From Streptomyces niveus (GTDB lineage: Bacteria; Actinomycetota; Actinomycetes; Streptomycetales; Streptomycetaceae): DNA of 64,000 nt. The DNA lies in NCBI RefSeq assembly GCF_002009175.1, contig NZ_CP018047.1, positions 4,154,001 to 4,218,000 of the forward strand, read 5' to 3'. The notes beneath the pieces were generated by a model, which was not told the origin of the DNA, searched no databases, and was given only the letters and a program-made list of their open reading frames with translations. The position numbers and the translations under genes are program-made. This document shows, one piece after another, positions 7,770-16,063 of the stretch (position 1 is the first letter of the stretch; each line of letters starts with the position of its first letter).

Positions 7770-7952
7770 CGTCAGCAACGTCAGCGGAATTCGCCCACCA
7801 GCGAAGACGGCGGCTTACAGGCGGTCAGCAGGCGTCAGCAGCGTCCGCCCATCACCACCCACGCGCTGACACCGCTGACATCCGCTGACGCCCGCGAGCC
7901 CAGCAACTCCGCAGGTCACCGGATTCCGCTGACGCTGCTGACGCCTCCTGAC
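7770..7952. repeat. Array of GTCAGC/GCTGAC iteron-like elements
   Basis: GTCAGC occurs at 7771, 7780, 7824 and 7834. The inverted form GCTGAC occurs at 7865, 7874, 7884, 7928 and 7937, and a partial CTGAC at 7948. Neighbours within each cluster are 9-10 bp apart, close to one helical turn, and most copies extend to CGTCAGC/GCTGACG. Left copies point one way and right copies the other. The 223-bp gap between the replication candidate and the excisionase is otherwise without a convincing gene. Likely roles are origin iterons, recognition repeats for the translocase, or Xis/Int arm sites. Confidence 0.75.
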
Positions 7953-7991
7953 TGTCTTCTTCGCCCCTGCTTTCGCTAAGGAGTCGTAGCT

Positions 7992-8234
7992 ATGACCGGC
8001 GACCAGCGTCGAGAGCTTCCTGAAGGACCCACCTTCGATCCGACCCTCCTCGCTCTGACGGTTGAGGAAGCCGCCCGTCGCCTGAGCGTCGGCCGGACGA
8101 CCATGTACGCCCTCATTCGCGACGGAGCCGTGCAGACCGTTCCGATCGGCCGGGCCCGTCGCGTCCCCGTCCAAGCACTCAGCGAGTACCTCGGGCGCCG
8201 CATGCACTTCCGCACTGAGCGCACAGCCGCATAA
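7992..8234 (+). CDS. xis: Excisionase (recombination directionality factor), MerR-like HTH
   Basis: 80 aa; ATG at 7992 with AAGGAG upstream. The core is a helix-turn-helix of the excisionase/HTH_17 type: LTVEEAARRLSVGRTTMYALI, then a basic wing IGRARRVPVQALSEYL. It lies 9 nt before the integrase gene. In AICEs such small proteins bend attachment-site DNA and bias the tyrosine integrase toward excision. The order rep-xis-int-att is standard for SLP1/pSAM2-like elements. Confidence 0.9.
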   Translation: MTGDQRRELPEGPTFDPTLLALTVEEAARRLSVGRTTMYALIRDGAVQTVPIGRARRVPVQALSEYLGRRMHFRTERTAA

Positions 8235-8243
8235 GGAGAAGCA

Positions 8244-9503
8244 ATGACCAAGCGCGCAAAGCGCCCTGACGGCGCGTCGACCATCTACTTCGGCAAAGAC
8301 GGCTATTGGCACGGCCGAGTCACAGTCGGCGTGTGCGATGACGGTAAGCCCGACCGGCGCCACGTGATGAGCAAGGTCAGCGAAGCGGAAGTCATCAAGA
8401 AAGTTCGCGCTCTGGAAAAGCAGCGCGATGAAGGAAAAGTGCGGAAGCCGGGTCGGCCGTGGACCGTAAAGGCGTGGCTGTTGCACTGGGTTGAGGAGAT
8501 CGCGAAGCCGTCGGTCCGGGAGAACACCTACGCCGGCTACGAGGTGGCCGTTCGAGTTCACCTGATCCCCGGACTCGGTGCTCACCGGCTCGACAAGTTG
8601 GAGCCCGAGCACTTGGATCGCTTCTACGTGAAGATGCAGGCCAACGGCAGCAAGCCCGCGACGGCTCATCAAGCTCACCGCACGATCCGCACGGCCCTCA
8701 ACCACGCGTTGCGGCGCGGCCACGTCAATAGGAACGTCGCTTCTCTCGCGGTTCCGCCGAGAATTGAGGAAGAGGAGGTAGAGCCGTACGACATCGAGGA
8801 GGTGCAGCGCCTGCTTGTCGAGGCGGTCAAGCTTCGCAATAGCGCCCGGTGGTCTGTCGCTCTCGCGCTTGGTCTGCGCCAGGGAGAGGCGCTGGGGCTC
8901 CGCTGGGCGGACCTCGACCTTGAAACTGGCGTCCTTCGTGTGAGGAAAAACCGGCTGCGTCCGAAGTACCTTCACGGCTGCGGTGGCGACTGTGATCGGA
9001 AACCGGGGTACTGCAAGCAGCGGATTCGGAAGAACGAGGACACGGCCAATACGAAGTCACGCGCCGGCCGCCGTGTGATCGGCGTGCCCGGCGAGTTGGT
9101 TCGGTTGCTGGAGCTGCATAAGAAGGAGCAGGAGCGTGAACGCCTGCTTGCCGCGCAGGAATGGCGCCAGACCGGCTTCGTCTTCACGTCTCCCGTGGGG
9201 GAGCCTCTGGTGCCCAGCACGGACTACGACGCATGGAAACAGCTCCTCGTGGACGCGAAGGTTCGTGACGGGCGCCTGCACGATGCTAGGCACACAGCCG
9301 CGACGGTCCTGCTCATCCTTGGAGTCTCCGAACGGGTCGTGATGCAGATCATGGGGTGGTCGTCCACCGCCATGGCGGCCCGCTACCAACACGTGACCAG
9401 CGGCATCCTCAGCGACGTCGCGAAGCGCGTGGGAGGGCTCATCTGGGAGGTGGCCAAGGACTCCGACGCGGATGGTCCGGAGGAGGCTGCCAAGTCGCGT
9501 TGA
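8244..9503 (+). CDS. int: Tyrosine recombinase (site-specific integrase)
   Basis: 419 aa; ATG at 8244 after AAGGAG. It has an N-terminal arm-binding region (1-65), a SAM-like core-binding domain (about 72-165) and a catalytic domain. The catalytic residues are R212 (LGLRQGEALGL), K271, H346 and R349 (HDARH) and nucleophile Y381 (ARYQHV). The usual second histidine (GHSS) is tryptophan here (GWSS, 372), a change tolerated in this family. A CGGDC...GYC cysteine cluster (about 246-257) sits inside the catalytic domain. The gene ends 81 bp from the 3' end of tRNA-Ser, which fits integration at that tRNA. Confidence 0.95.
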   Translation: MTKRAKRPDGASTIYFGKDGYWHGRVTVGVCDDGKPDRRHVMSKVSEAEVIKKVRALEKQRDEGKVRKPGRPWTVKAWLLHWVEEIAKPSVRENTYAGYEVAVRVHLIPGLGAHRLDKLEPEHLDRFYVKMQANGSKPATAHQAHRTIRTALNHALRRGHVNRNVASLAVPPRIEEEEVEPYDIEEVQRLLVEAVKLRNSARWSVALALGLRQGEALGLRWADLDLETGVLRVRKNRLRPKYLHGCGGDCDRKPGYCKQRIRKNEDTANTKSRAGRRVIGVPGELVRLLELHKKEQERERLLAAQEWRQTGFVFTSPVGEPLVPSTDYDAWKQLLVDAKVRDGRLHDARHTAATVLLILGVSERVVMQIMGWSSTAMAARYQHVTSGILSDVAKRVGGLIWEVAKDSDADGPEEAAKSR

Positions 9504-9525
9504 GACTGTAGATGAGACTACGAAC

Positions 9526-9565
9526 GTCGAAGGCCCGCCATCGCTAGCGACGGCGGGCCTTCGAC
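9526..9565. terminator. Bidirectional terminator between integrase and tRNA-Ser
   Basis: GTCGAAGGCCCGCC (9526-9539) and GGCGGGCCTTCGAC (9552-9565) form a perfect 14-bp stem; the loop contains the palindrome TCGCTAGCGA. It is placed to stop both the rightward integrase transcript and the leftward tRNA-Ser transcript. Confidence 0.85.
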
Positions 9566-9584
9566 TATTGCCCGGTGAGAGCAA

Positions 9585-9630
9585 TGGCGGAGGATACGAG
9601 ATTCGAACTCGTGAGGGGTTGCCCCCAACA
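9585..9630. other. Probable attachment site (att) at the 3' end of tRNA-Ser
   Basis: The integrase gene points at the 3' end of the leftward tRNA-Ser gene, the usual layout for AICEs that use a tRNA 3' half as attB. The core would be the T-arm and acceptor segment. No second copy of this segment was seen in 1-9584, so the matching att site should be left of the window. The exact core length cannot be set from one end. Confidence 0.55.
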
Positions 9631-9672
9631 CGCTTTCCAAGCGTGCGCCCTAGGCCACTAGGCGAATCCTCC
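9585..9672 (-). tRNA. tRNA-Ser (anticodon GGA)
   Basis: Read on the minus strand, GGAGGAT pairs with ATCCTCC, then discriminator G and an encoded CCA (rc of 9585-9587). The anticodon loop is CTTGGAAAG (anticodon GGA), the long variable arm typical of serine tRNA is present, and the T-loop is GTTCGAATC. 88 nt including CCA. The integrative element lies on its 3' side, so the present 3' end may be element-supplied. Confidence 0.96.
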
Positions 9673-9741
9673 GCGACGAACCATACAAGACCGGGGGCGG
9701 TGCTCGCGAACTCGTTCGTGGGGGTGGGGATCGGGTACTGT

Positions 9742-9838
9742 TGGGCGCAGCCCCTCACGTGGCGCTATCTGACTGAACTCCCCCAGGGCCGGAAGGCAGC
9801 AAGGGTAGGTTGGCTCTGGCGGGTACGTGGGGGGCGTT
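9742..9838 (+). ncRNA. ffs: Bacterial small signal recognition particle RNA (4.5S-type)
   Basis: The apical domain GGGCCGGAAGGCAGCAAGGG (in 9786-9805) carries the conserved SRP loop and symmetric-bulge bases. CCCCTCACGT (9751-9760) can pair with ACGTGGGG (9825-9832) to close the long hairpin. Position just upstream of dnaX matches Streptomyces. The RNA binds Ffh and guides membrane-protein synthesis. Exact ends are estimated to a few bases. Confidence 0.9.
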
Positions 9839-9873
9839 CGCGTTGGCGGGGGTGGGATGTCGTAGCGGGCCGA

Positions 9874-9879
9874 TATCGT
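9874..9879 (+). promoter_or_regulatory. -10 box of dnaX (leaderless geometry)
   Basis: TATCGT ends exactly 7 nt before the GTG of dnaX (9887), so transcription should begin at or next to the start codon. No ribosome site is present, which fits a leaderless mRNA. Confidence 0.6.
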
Positions 9880-9886
9880 CGTAGGT

Positions 9887-12188
9887 GTGTCGTCCCTAGC
9901 GCTGTACCGCCGTTACCGCCCCGAGTCGTTCGCCGAGGTCATCGGGCAGGAGCATGTCACTGACCCGCTGCAGCAGGCGCTGCGCAACAACCGGGTCAAT
10001 CACGCGTACCTGTTCAGCGGGCCGCGGGGCTGTGGGAAGACCACCAGTGCGCGCATCCTCGCGCGCTGTCTGAACTGCGAGCAGGGGCCCACGCCGACCC
10101 CCTGCGGGGTCTGCCAGTCCTGTCAGGACCTGGCCAGGACCGGTCCCGGGTCGATCGACGTCATCGAGATCGACGCGGCTTCGCACGGTGGTGTGGACGA
10201 CGCGCGTGATCTGCGGGAGAAGGCCTTCTTCGGGCCGGCCGGCAGTCGTTACAAGATCTACATCATCGACGAGGCGCACATGGTCACGCCGGCGGGGTTC
10301 AACGCCCTGCTGAAGGTGGTCGAGGAGCCGCCGGAGCATCTCAAGTTCATCTTCGCGACCACCGAGCCCGAGAAGGTCATCGGCACGATCCGGTCGCGTA
10401 CGCACCACTATCCCTTCCGGCTCGTGCCGCCCGGGACGCTGCGGGACTACCTCGGCGAGGTGTGTGCCAAGGAGGCGATCCCGGTCGCCGACGGTGTGCT
10501 GCCGCTCGTCGTGCGGGCCGGTGCAGGGTCCGTGCGGGACTCGATGTCCGTCATGGACCAGCTCCTCGCGGGCGCCGCCGAGGACGGTGTGACGTACGCC
10601 ATGGCGACGGCCCTCCTTGGTTATACGGACAGTTCGCTGCTCGACTCGACGATCGACGCCTTCGCGGCGGGCGACGGCGCGGCGGCCTTCGAGGTCGTGG
10701 ACCGGGTCATCGAGGGCGGCAACGATCCGCGGCGGTTCGTCGCCGACCTGCTGGAGAGGCTGCGAGACCTGGTCATCCTGGCCGCCGTTCCCGACGCCGG
10801 TACGAAGGGGCTCATCGACGCCCCCGACGACGTGGTCCAGCGGATGTTGGACCAGGCGTCGGTCTTCGGGGCCGCCGAGCTGAGCCGGGCCGCCGACCTC
10901 GTCAACACCGGGCTCACCGAGATGCGGGGCGCCACCTCGCCCAGGCTCCAGCTCGAACTGATCTGCGCGCGCGTGCTGTTGCCTGCGGCCTTCGACGACG
11001 AGCGTTCCGTACAGACGCGACTCGACCGCCTGGAGCGGGGGGTGTCCGCGGCGGCGTTCTCGACCGGGGGCCCGGCGCCCGCCATGGGATACGTCCCCGG
11101 GCCCGAGGCGCACACAGTGGCGCCCGGCGGCGGACCCGCCGCGGCGCGGGCCGCCGCACAGGGCGGCGGTGCGCCGGGCCCGGCGGCCCAGCCCCCCGCG
11201 CCTCCCGCCGCCGCACCGCCTCCCCACCGCCGAGCCCGCCCCTGACCCCGAGCCCACCCGGCCCCGGCTCCCCAGAAGCGGCGGCCGGCCCGGCGCCTGG
11301 CCCGGTGCGGCGACGCCCGGCGCGCCCGCCCCGGCCGCTCCCGAGCCCGCCCGCAAGCCCGGCGGCTGGCCCACCGCGTCGGCCCCCGGGCGCGGCCCGC
11401 AGGCCGCCGAGCCCGCTGCGGCGGCGACCCCTCCGGCGTACGAACCGGCGGGACCGGCAGCCCCCGCCGGCGGTCCCGTCATGACCCAGGGCGCCGGCCA
11501 GGTGCGGAACATGTGGCCGGACATTCTGGAGGCGGTGAAGAACCGCCGCCGCTTCACCTGGATCCTGCTCAGTCAGAACGCGCAGGTAGCGGGCTTCGAC
11601 GGGACCACCCTCCAGCTCGGCTTCCTCAACGCGGGCGCCCGTGACAACTTCGCGAGCAGCGGCAGCGAGGAAGTGCTCAAGCAGGCGCTCTCCGAGCAGT
11701 TCCACGTGCAGTGGAAGATCGAGGCGATCATCGATCCCTCGGGCGGTACCCCGCAGCCGCCGGCTCCCGGCGGCAACAACCCCGGCGGCGGCGGAGGTTA
11801 CGGAGGCGGAGCCGGGGGCGGCGGGGGAGGTTACGGAGGCGGTGGCGCCGGAGGTTACGGCGGCGGGGACGGCGGCACCAGACCCCAGGCACCCGCCCCC
11901 TCCCAGCGGCCCGCACCGCCCGCCCAGTCCGCCTCCTCCGGGGCGGGTTCCGGCTCCGTGATGTCCGGCGCCTACGCACCCGCCGTCCCGGCACCCACCG
12001 TCCCCGGCCCCGCGACGCCGGAACAGCGCCGCCCGTCGGACACGGCCCCGGCCCCCCGGCACGTCGCCCCCGAGGACGACACTCCTGAAGAGGACGACGC
12101 CGACCTCGTCGACTCCGCGCTCTCCGGGCACGACCTGATCGTCCGCGAGCTGGGCGCCACCGTCGTCGAGGAGTATCCGAACGACTAG
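9887..12188 (+). CDS. dnaX: DNA polymerase III gamma/tau subunit, interrupted by a one-base frameshift
   Basis: The first frame (9887-11245, 452 codons) encodes the clamp-loader ATPase: Walker A GPRGCGKT (45-52), zinc cysteines C64, C73, C76, C79, the IIDEAH box, SRC-like region and domain III. It then stops in a Pro/Ala linker. The frame one base ahead carries the rest of the linker and the conserved C-terminal tau domain ([18 protein letters not shown]) to 12188. Total length is 3n+1; deleting one base gives 766 aa, the usual size. The switch must lie between a C6 run (11192-11197) and the stop at 11245; CCT CCC CAC at 11219-11227 is another candidate. It may be a sequencing error, a mutation, or a programmed +1 shift giving gamma- and tau-like products. 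Confidence 0.88.
11169..12188 (+). other. dnaX: Second-frame segment of dnaX (tau C-terminal region)
   Basis: This segment is open one base ahead of the dnaX start frame. It holds a Pro/Ala-rich linker, the conserved actinobacterial tau domain (about 11500-11740), a Gly/Tyr-rich low-complexity stretch (repeats of GGGGYGGG), another linker and an acidic tail ([18 protein letters not shown]). It has no plausible ribosome site of its own and is best read as the continuation of dnaX, not a separate gene. The tau domain normally binds the polymerase alpha subunit and helicase. Confidence 0.8.
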
Positions 12189-12270
12189 CGGGTGTCCCAT
12201 CACGACGCCCGCCGGTCCGCCCGCGGGTCCGGCCGCCGGACGGCAGGTCGGTCACGGACCCCGTCCCGGC

Positions 12271-12276
12271 TAGGCT
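12271..12276 (+). promoter_or_regulatory. -10 box of purD (leaderless geometry)
   Basis: TAGGCT ends 7 nt before the purD GTG at 12284. No Shine-Dalgarno sequence lies in the gap, so a leaderless transcript is expected. Confidence 0.6.
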
Positions 12277-12283
12277 GCCCCCC

Positions 12284-13540
12284 GTGAAGGTCCTAGTCAT
12301 CGGCGGCGGTGCCCGCGAACACGCCCTGTGCCGCTCTCTGTCCCTCGATCCCGACGTCACCGCCCTGCACTGCGCGCCGGGCAACGCCGGCATCGCCGAA
12401 GTTGCCCAGCTGCACGCGGTCGACGCCATGGACGGCGCGGCCGTCGCCCGGCTCGCCACCGAGCTGGAGGCCCGGCTCGTCGTCGTCGGACCCGAGGCGC
12501 CGCTCGTCGCCGGGGTCGCCGACGCCGTACGGGACGCGGGCATCGCCTGCTTCGGCCCGTCCGCCGAGGCCGCGCGGCTGGAGGGCTCCAAGGCCTTCGC
12601 CAAGGACGTCATGGCCGCGGCCGGCGTCCCCACCGGGCGTAGTTACGTCTGTACGACCCCGGAGGAGATCGACAAGGCCCTCGACGCCTTCGGTGCCCCC
12701 TTCGTCGTCAAGGACGACGGTCTCGCCGCCGGCAAGGGCGTGGTCGTGACCGACGACATCGCCGCCGCCCGCGAGCACGCGCTCGCCTGTGGCCGCGTCG
12801 TCATCGAGGAGTTCCTCGACGGCCCCGAGGTCTCCCTCTTCGCCGTCACCGACGGCCGTACCGTCCTCCCGCTGCGCCCCGCCCAGGACTTCAAGCGGGC
12901 GCTCGACGGCGACGAGGGCCCCAACACCGGTGGCATGGGCGCCTACTCGCCGCTCCCGTGGGCCGACCCCAAGCTGGTCGACGAGGTCATGGAGACGGTG
13001 CTCCAGCCGACCGTCGACGAACTGCGCCGCCGTGGCACGCCCTTCGCCGGGCTGCTGTACGCGGGCCTGGCGATCACCGGCCGCGGTGTGCGGGTCATCG
13101 AGTTCAACGCCCGTTTCGGGGACCCCGAGACACAGGTGGTCCTGGCCCGGCTGAGGACCCCGCTCGCCGGTGTCCTGCTGGCCGCCGCCGAGGGACGTCT
13201 CGCCGATCAGCCGTCGCTGGCCTGGCGCGACGACGCGGCGGTCACGGTCGTCGTGGCCTCGCACAACTACCCCGGTACGCCGCGCACCGGAGACCCGATC
13301 GAGGGCCTGGCCGACGTCGTTGCGCAGGATGCGCCCCACGCGTACGTCCTGCACGCCGGGACACGGCTGGCCGACGACAACAGCACGGTCCTGAGCGCCG
13401 GTGGGCGTGTCCTGTCGGTCACGGCGACCGGCAAGGATCTCGGGCAGGCGCGGGAGCGGGCGTACGCGGCCGTGGACCGGATCCGCCTGGACGGTTCCCA
13501 GCACCGTACGGACATCGCCCGCGAGGCCGCCGAAGCCTGA
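12284..13540 (+). CDS. purD: Phosphoribosylamine-glycine ligase (GAR synthetase)
   Basis: 418 aa, normal for PurD. It joins glycine to 5-phosphoribosylamine using ATP in the second step of purine synthesis. Visible features are the N-terminal [13 protein letters not shown] motif, [15 protein letters not shown], the ATP-grasp loop [42 protein letters not shown] and [13 protein letters not shown]. The start GTG (12284) lies 7 nt after a -10 box. It is monocistronic here; the other pur genes are further along the same strand (purC, purSQL, purF, purM). Confidence 0.97.
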   Translation: MKVLVIGGGAREHALCRSLSLDPDVTALHCAPGNAGIAEVAQLHAVDAMDGAAVARLATELEARLVVVGPEAPLVAGVADAVRDAGIACFGPSAEAARLEGSKAFAKDVMAAAGVPTGRSYVCTTPEEIDKALDAFGAPFVVKDDGLAAGKGVVVTDDIAAAREHALACGRVVIEEFLDGPEVSLFAVTDGRTVLPLRPAQDFKRALDGDEGPNTGGMGAYSPLPWADPKLVDEVMETVLQPTVDELRRRGTPFAGLLYAGLAITGRGVRVIEFNARFGDPETQVVLARLRTPLAGVLLAAAEGRLADQPSLAWRDDAAVTVVVASHNYPGTPRTGDPIEGLADVVAQDAPHAYVLHAGTRLADDNSTVLSAGGRVLSVTATGKDLGQARERAYAAVDRIRLDGSQHRTDIAREAAEA

Positions 13541-13912
13541 CCGCCTACCGCCTGACCCGGCCGATCCGGCGGGCCCGCCGATCCGGCGGATCCGGCCGGT
13601 CGGTCGGGGCCGGGACGTCTCCGTCCCGGCTCGGCGCCCCCGTATGGACACCGGCCCCCTTGGCACACCGCCCCCCAGCACCCCGCCCCGGAACCCGCAC
13701 CCCAAAACACCCGCGCGTCAGCACCTTTGCCCAAAGCCATTCCATCGAGTGACGGTTAGCCCATCCGAATGACCCCCGCCGGGGCCCCAACTATGGTGCG
13801 GCGCAAGCGTTCGGGCACTTGGCCCACCGGCATTGCGATGTCAGTGGCGGGTGCCACAGTGGGGGAGTGAGCAAATCCGCCGCAGTGCTGGCAGAGGGGG
13901 TGAGATCCGGAC
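13541..13912. other. Intergenic region after purD
   Basis: 372 bp without a convincing gene. The first 80 bp hold overlapping inverted repeats built on GATCCGG and GGCGGGCCCGCC, a likely purD transcription end. The last 150 bp are less G+C-rich and should contain the promoter of the next gene, but no clear -35/-10 pair can be named. Confidence 0.5.
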
Positions 13913-15685
13913 GTGTCCGGTTCAGGTGTCGGTGAGGAGATCGGCGTCCAGGGCGCCAGGTCCAGGGCTGTCGGCGTGCTGCGTGTGCGCGGCAGGGCCA
14001 TGGCCGTCGCGCTGCTGCCCGCCGCCGCGGCTGTCGTCCTGCTCGCGGGCGGGGCCACGGGCCGTCTGACCGGCGGGAGTTGGGACGCCGCGCGCTGGAT
14101 CGTGACGGGTCTCGCCGTTCTCGTGCTGCTGTGCGCGGCGGCCGTCGCCGTCGTGATCGCCAGAGCCAGACCCGCCCTCAGCCCCACCGTGGAGATCGCC
14201 GAGCGGTCCGCCCCCGACCTGTATCGGCTGGTGCGGGATCTGGCCGAGCGGCTGGACGTGCCCGCGCCCTCAGCCATAGCTCTGACCCCCGACTGCGACA
14301 GTTGGCTGGAGGACCGTACGCACCCCGCGCACGCCCCCGTCGACGCCCCGAACGGCCTATCCGGTACGGGTGCCGGCACCGGCACCCGACACGCCCCCGG
14401 CTCCCCCAACGGGACAGCCGTCGGCCCCGGCCGTCACCGCATCCCCGCCGCACCCGTCCTCGTGATCGGCTCGCCCTTCCTGTGGTGGATGCGGGTCGCC
14501 GAGCTGCGTGCCGTGCTGGCGCCTGTCGTGGCCGGTACGGGACCGGCGTCGCACCCCGACATAGCCGCCGCCCGTCGCTTCGTACGGGGCCTAGACGCCG
14601 CCGCGGCGCTCTCGGGCCGCCCTGGCCTCGGGCTGATACGCCGGGCCGCGTTCGCAGTCGTCGGCCGGACGGCCCGCCTGATGCTGCGCGCCTGCGGCGA
14701 GCACGCCGCGCTGATGGAGCGCGGTGTCGCCACCGCCGCGTCCGAGCGCGCACAGAGTGTGGATTACGGCCTGCGGATAGCCGCCCAGGAGCAGGTCGGC
14801 CTCGCCTACGCGGGCTGGGACCGGCTGCTGACCCGTGTCGCCCTGCCTGCCTGGCGGATGGGCCGCTGGCCGTCCCGGCTCGATGTCGGAGTCGTATCGG
14901 CGCTGACCGAGCTCTCGCGGCGTGACCGGCTGGCCGACGGCTTCACCTCCCGGCTCGGCGAGCGACCCGCCTGCGATCTGCTCGAAGAGCCCGGCGCGGT
15001 CGACGAGGCCGCGTCCCTGCTGGCCGCGCGCCTCTTCCACGGCGGCCCGGCCGCCGCCGGCCCCGACTGGTCCCCGGTCGACTGGCAGCAGTATCCGGAA
15101 GAGGTCGTCGACCGTAAGTGGCGTACGGAAGCGGCCAGGCTGCACCGCGTCCTGGACGACATGGGCGTCCGTCCCTCCGCCCGGCCGGGGGAGTCCGCGG
15201 CCGACCCCTCGGCCGCCCGCGTGCTCGGCCCCACGCTGGACCGGGTCATGGACCATCTCGCCGGACGGGGCGAGGAGGCGGGCGACGCCCTGGCCGCCGG
15301 GATCAGCGCCGAGGTGGCGCGCGAGGAGGCCGCGGCCGTGCCGTCCCTCCCGGCGCCCGCCCCGATCGCGGGCACGGCCGGCGACGCCCTGGCGTTCCGT
15401 GGGACGGACCCGCTCCCGCTGCTCCCGCTCCTGCCGCCGCGTACGGGCCGCGAGCTGCTCGCCGATCACGTCACGGCGATGGTCTGCTGCGCGGCCGTGG
15501 ACACGGCGGGTGCGGCCCCCGGTCTCGACTGGCTCGACGGCCCGGCCCTGCTGATGGGCGGCAAGCGCCGCACGGACCTGGCGGGCGGGGTGCTGAGCCT
15601 GGTGGAGGACGGCGACGTGGAGCCGCTGCGGACATGGCTGGCCTCGACGGGCGTACGTTCGGAGAAACCGGTCCGTCTGGTGTGA
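13913..15685 (+). CDS. Conserved actinobacterial membrane protein of unknown function
   Basis: 590 aa from GTG 13913. Two adjacent transmembrane helices near the N-terminus (about 30-52 and 60-85) are followed by a large cytoplasmic region. That region has a short hydrophobic segment (IPAAPVLVIGSPFLWWM, about 180), several helical blocks and a C-terminal hydrophobic stretch (LLADHVTAMVCCAAVDTAG). There is no HExxH or other catalytic signature. A gene in this position between purD and purC is normal for Streptomyces. No function is assigned. Homology to M48-like membrane proteins was considered, but the metal motif is absent. Confidence 0.75.
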   Translation: MSGSGVGEEIGVQGARSRAVGVLRVRGRAMAVALLPAAAAVVLLAGGATGRLTGGSWDAARWIVTGLAVLVLLCAAAVAVVIARARPALSPTVEIAERSAPDLYRLVRDLAERLDVPAPSAIALTPDCDSWLEDRTHPAHAPVDAPNGLSGTGAGTGTRHAPGSPNGTAVGPGRHRIPAAPVLVIGSPFLWWMRVAELRAVLAPVVAGTGPASHPDIAAARRFVRGLDAAAALSGRPGLGLIRRAAFAVVGRTARLMLRACGEHAALMERGVATAASERAQSVDYGLRIAAQEQVGLAYAGWDRLLTRVALPAWRMGRWPSRLDVGVVSALTELSRRDRLADGFTSRLGERPACDLLEEPGAVDEAASLLAARLFHGGPAAAGPDWSPVDWQQYPEEVVDRKWRTEAARLHRVLDDMGVRPSARPGESAADPSAARVLGPTLDRVMDHLAGRGEEAGDALAAGISAEVAREEAAAVPSLPAPAPIAGTAGDALAFRGTDPLPLLPLLPPRTGRELLADHVTAMVCCAAVDTAGAAPGLDWLDGPALLMGGKRRTDLAGGVLSLVEDGDVEPLRTWLASTGVRSEKPVRLV

Positions 15686-16063
15686 ATTCGCTCACCCTCA
15701 ACAGGGCGGAACGCCCGGCCCGGACACGCCGAAGGCGCCGCGTCCCGCCCACGATCCGCCCATGAACCGCCCGCGCCACGACACGAACCACCCGCGAACC
15801 GCCCGGCAAACCGCCCGGCGGGGCCCGCGAACCAACCGGCGAGGCCCCGGCGAACCGCCCGGTGAGCGCCACGCACCACCCAACCCACCGTCCGAATCCG
15901 GGTGTTCCGTTCACTTCCATTCGCGACGAACGGTGACGGAGCGCGTGCGTAATGTGATGTGCTGGGGGTCGAGGCTGCCACGGTCCGCCCCAACGGCGGT
16001 CCGCCCACCGGCAGTCGGCCAACCACCAAGACCCGGACGGGGATTCCAGGGAGGGGCGCGCCA
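15686..16063. other. Intergenic region upstream of the dimethylformamidase-beta-like gene
   Basis: 378 bp. The first half repeats CCGCCC/AACCGCCC-type words and looks non-coding. The second half contains TTCCGTTCACTTCCATTCGCG and TAATGTGATG-like sequence that may hold the promoter. A frame open through this stretch toward purC lacks any sensible start or composition and was not accepted. Confidence 0.4.

Noticed and set aside
7770..7952. A CRISPR array
   Set aside because: The repeats are 6-7 bp with 3-4 bp gaps and change orientation; there are no spacers or cas genes anywhere in the window.
7758..7979. A small coding frame through the GTCAGC array
   Set aside because: It overlaps the DUF3987 gene end and its sequence is only a translation of the repeats. 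The DNA array explains the pattern better.
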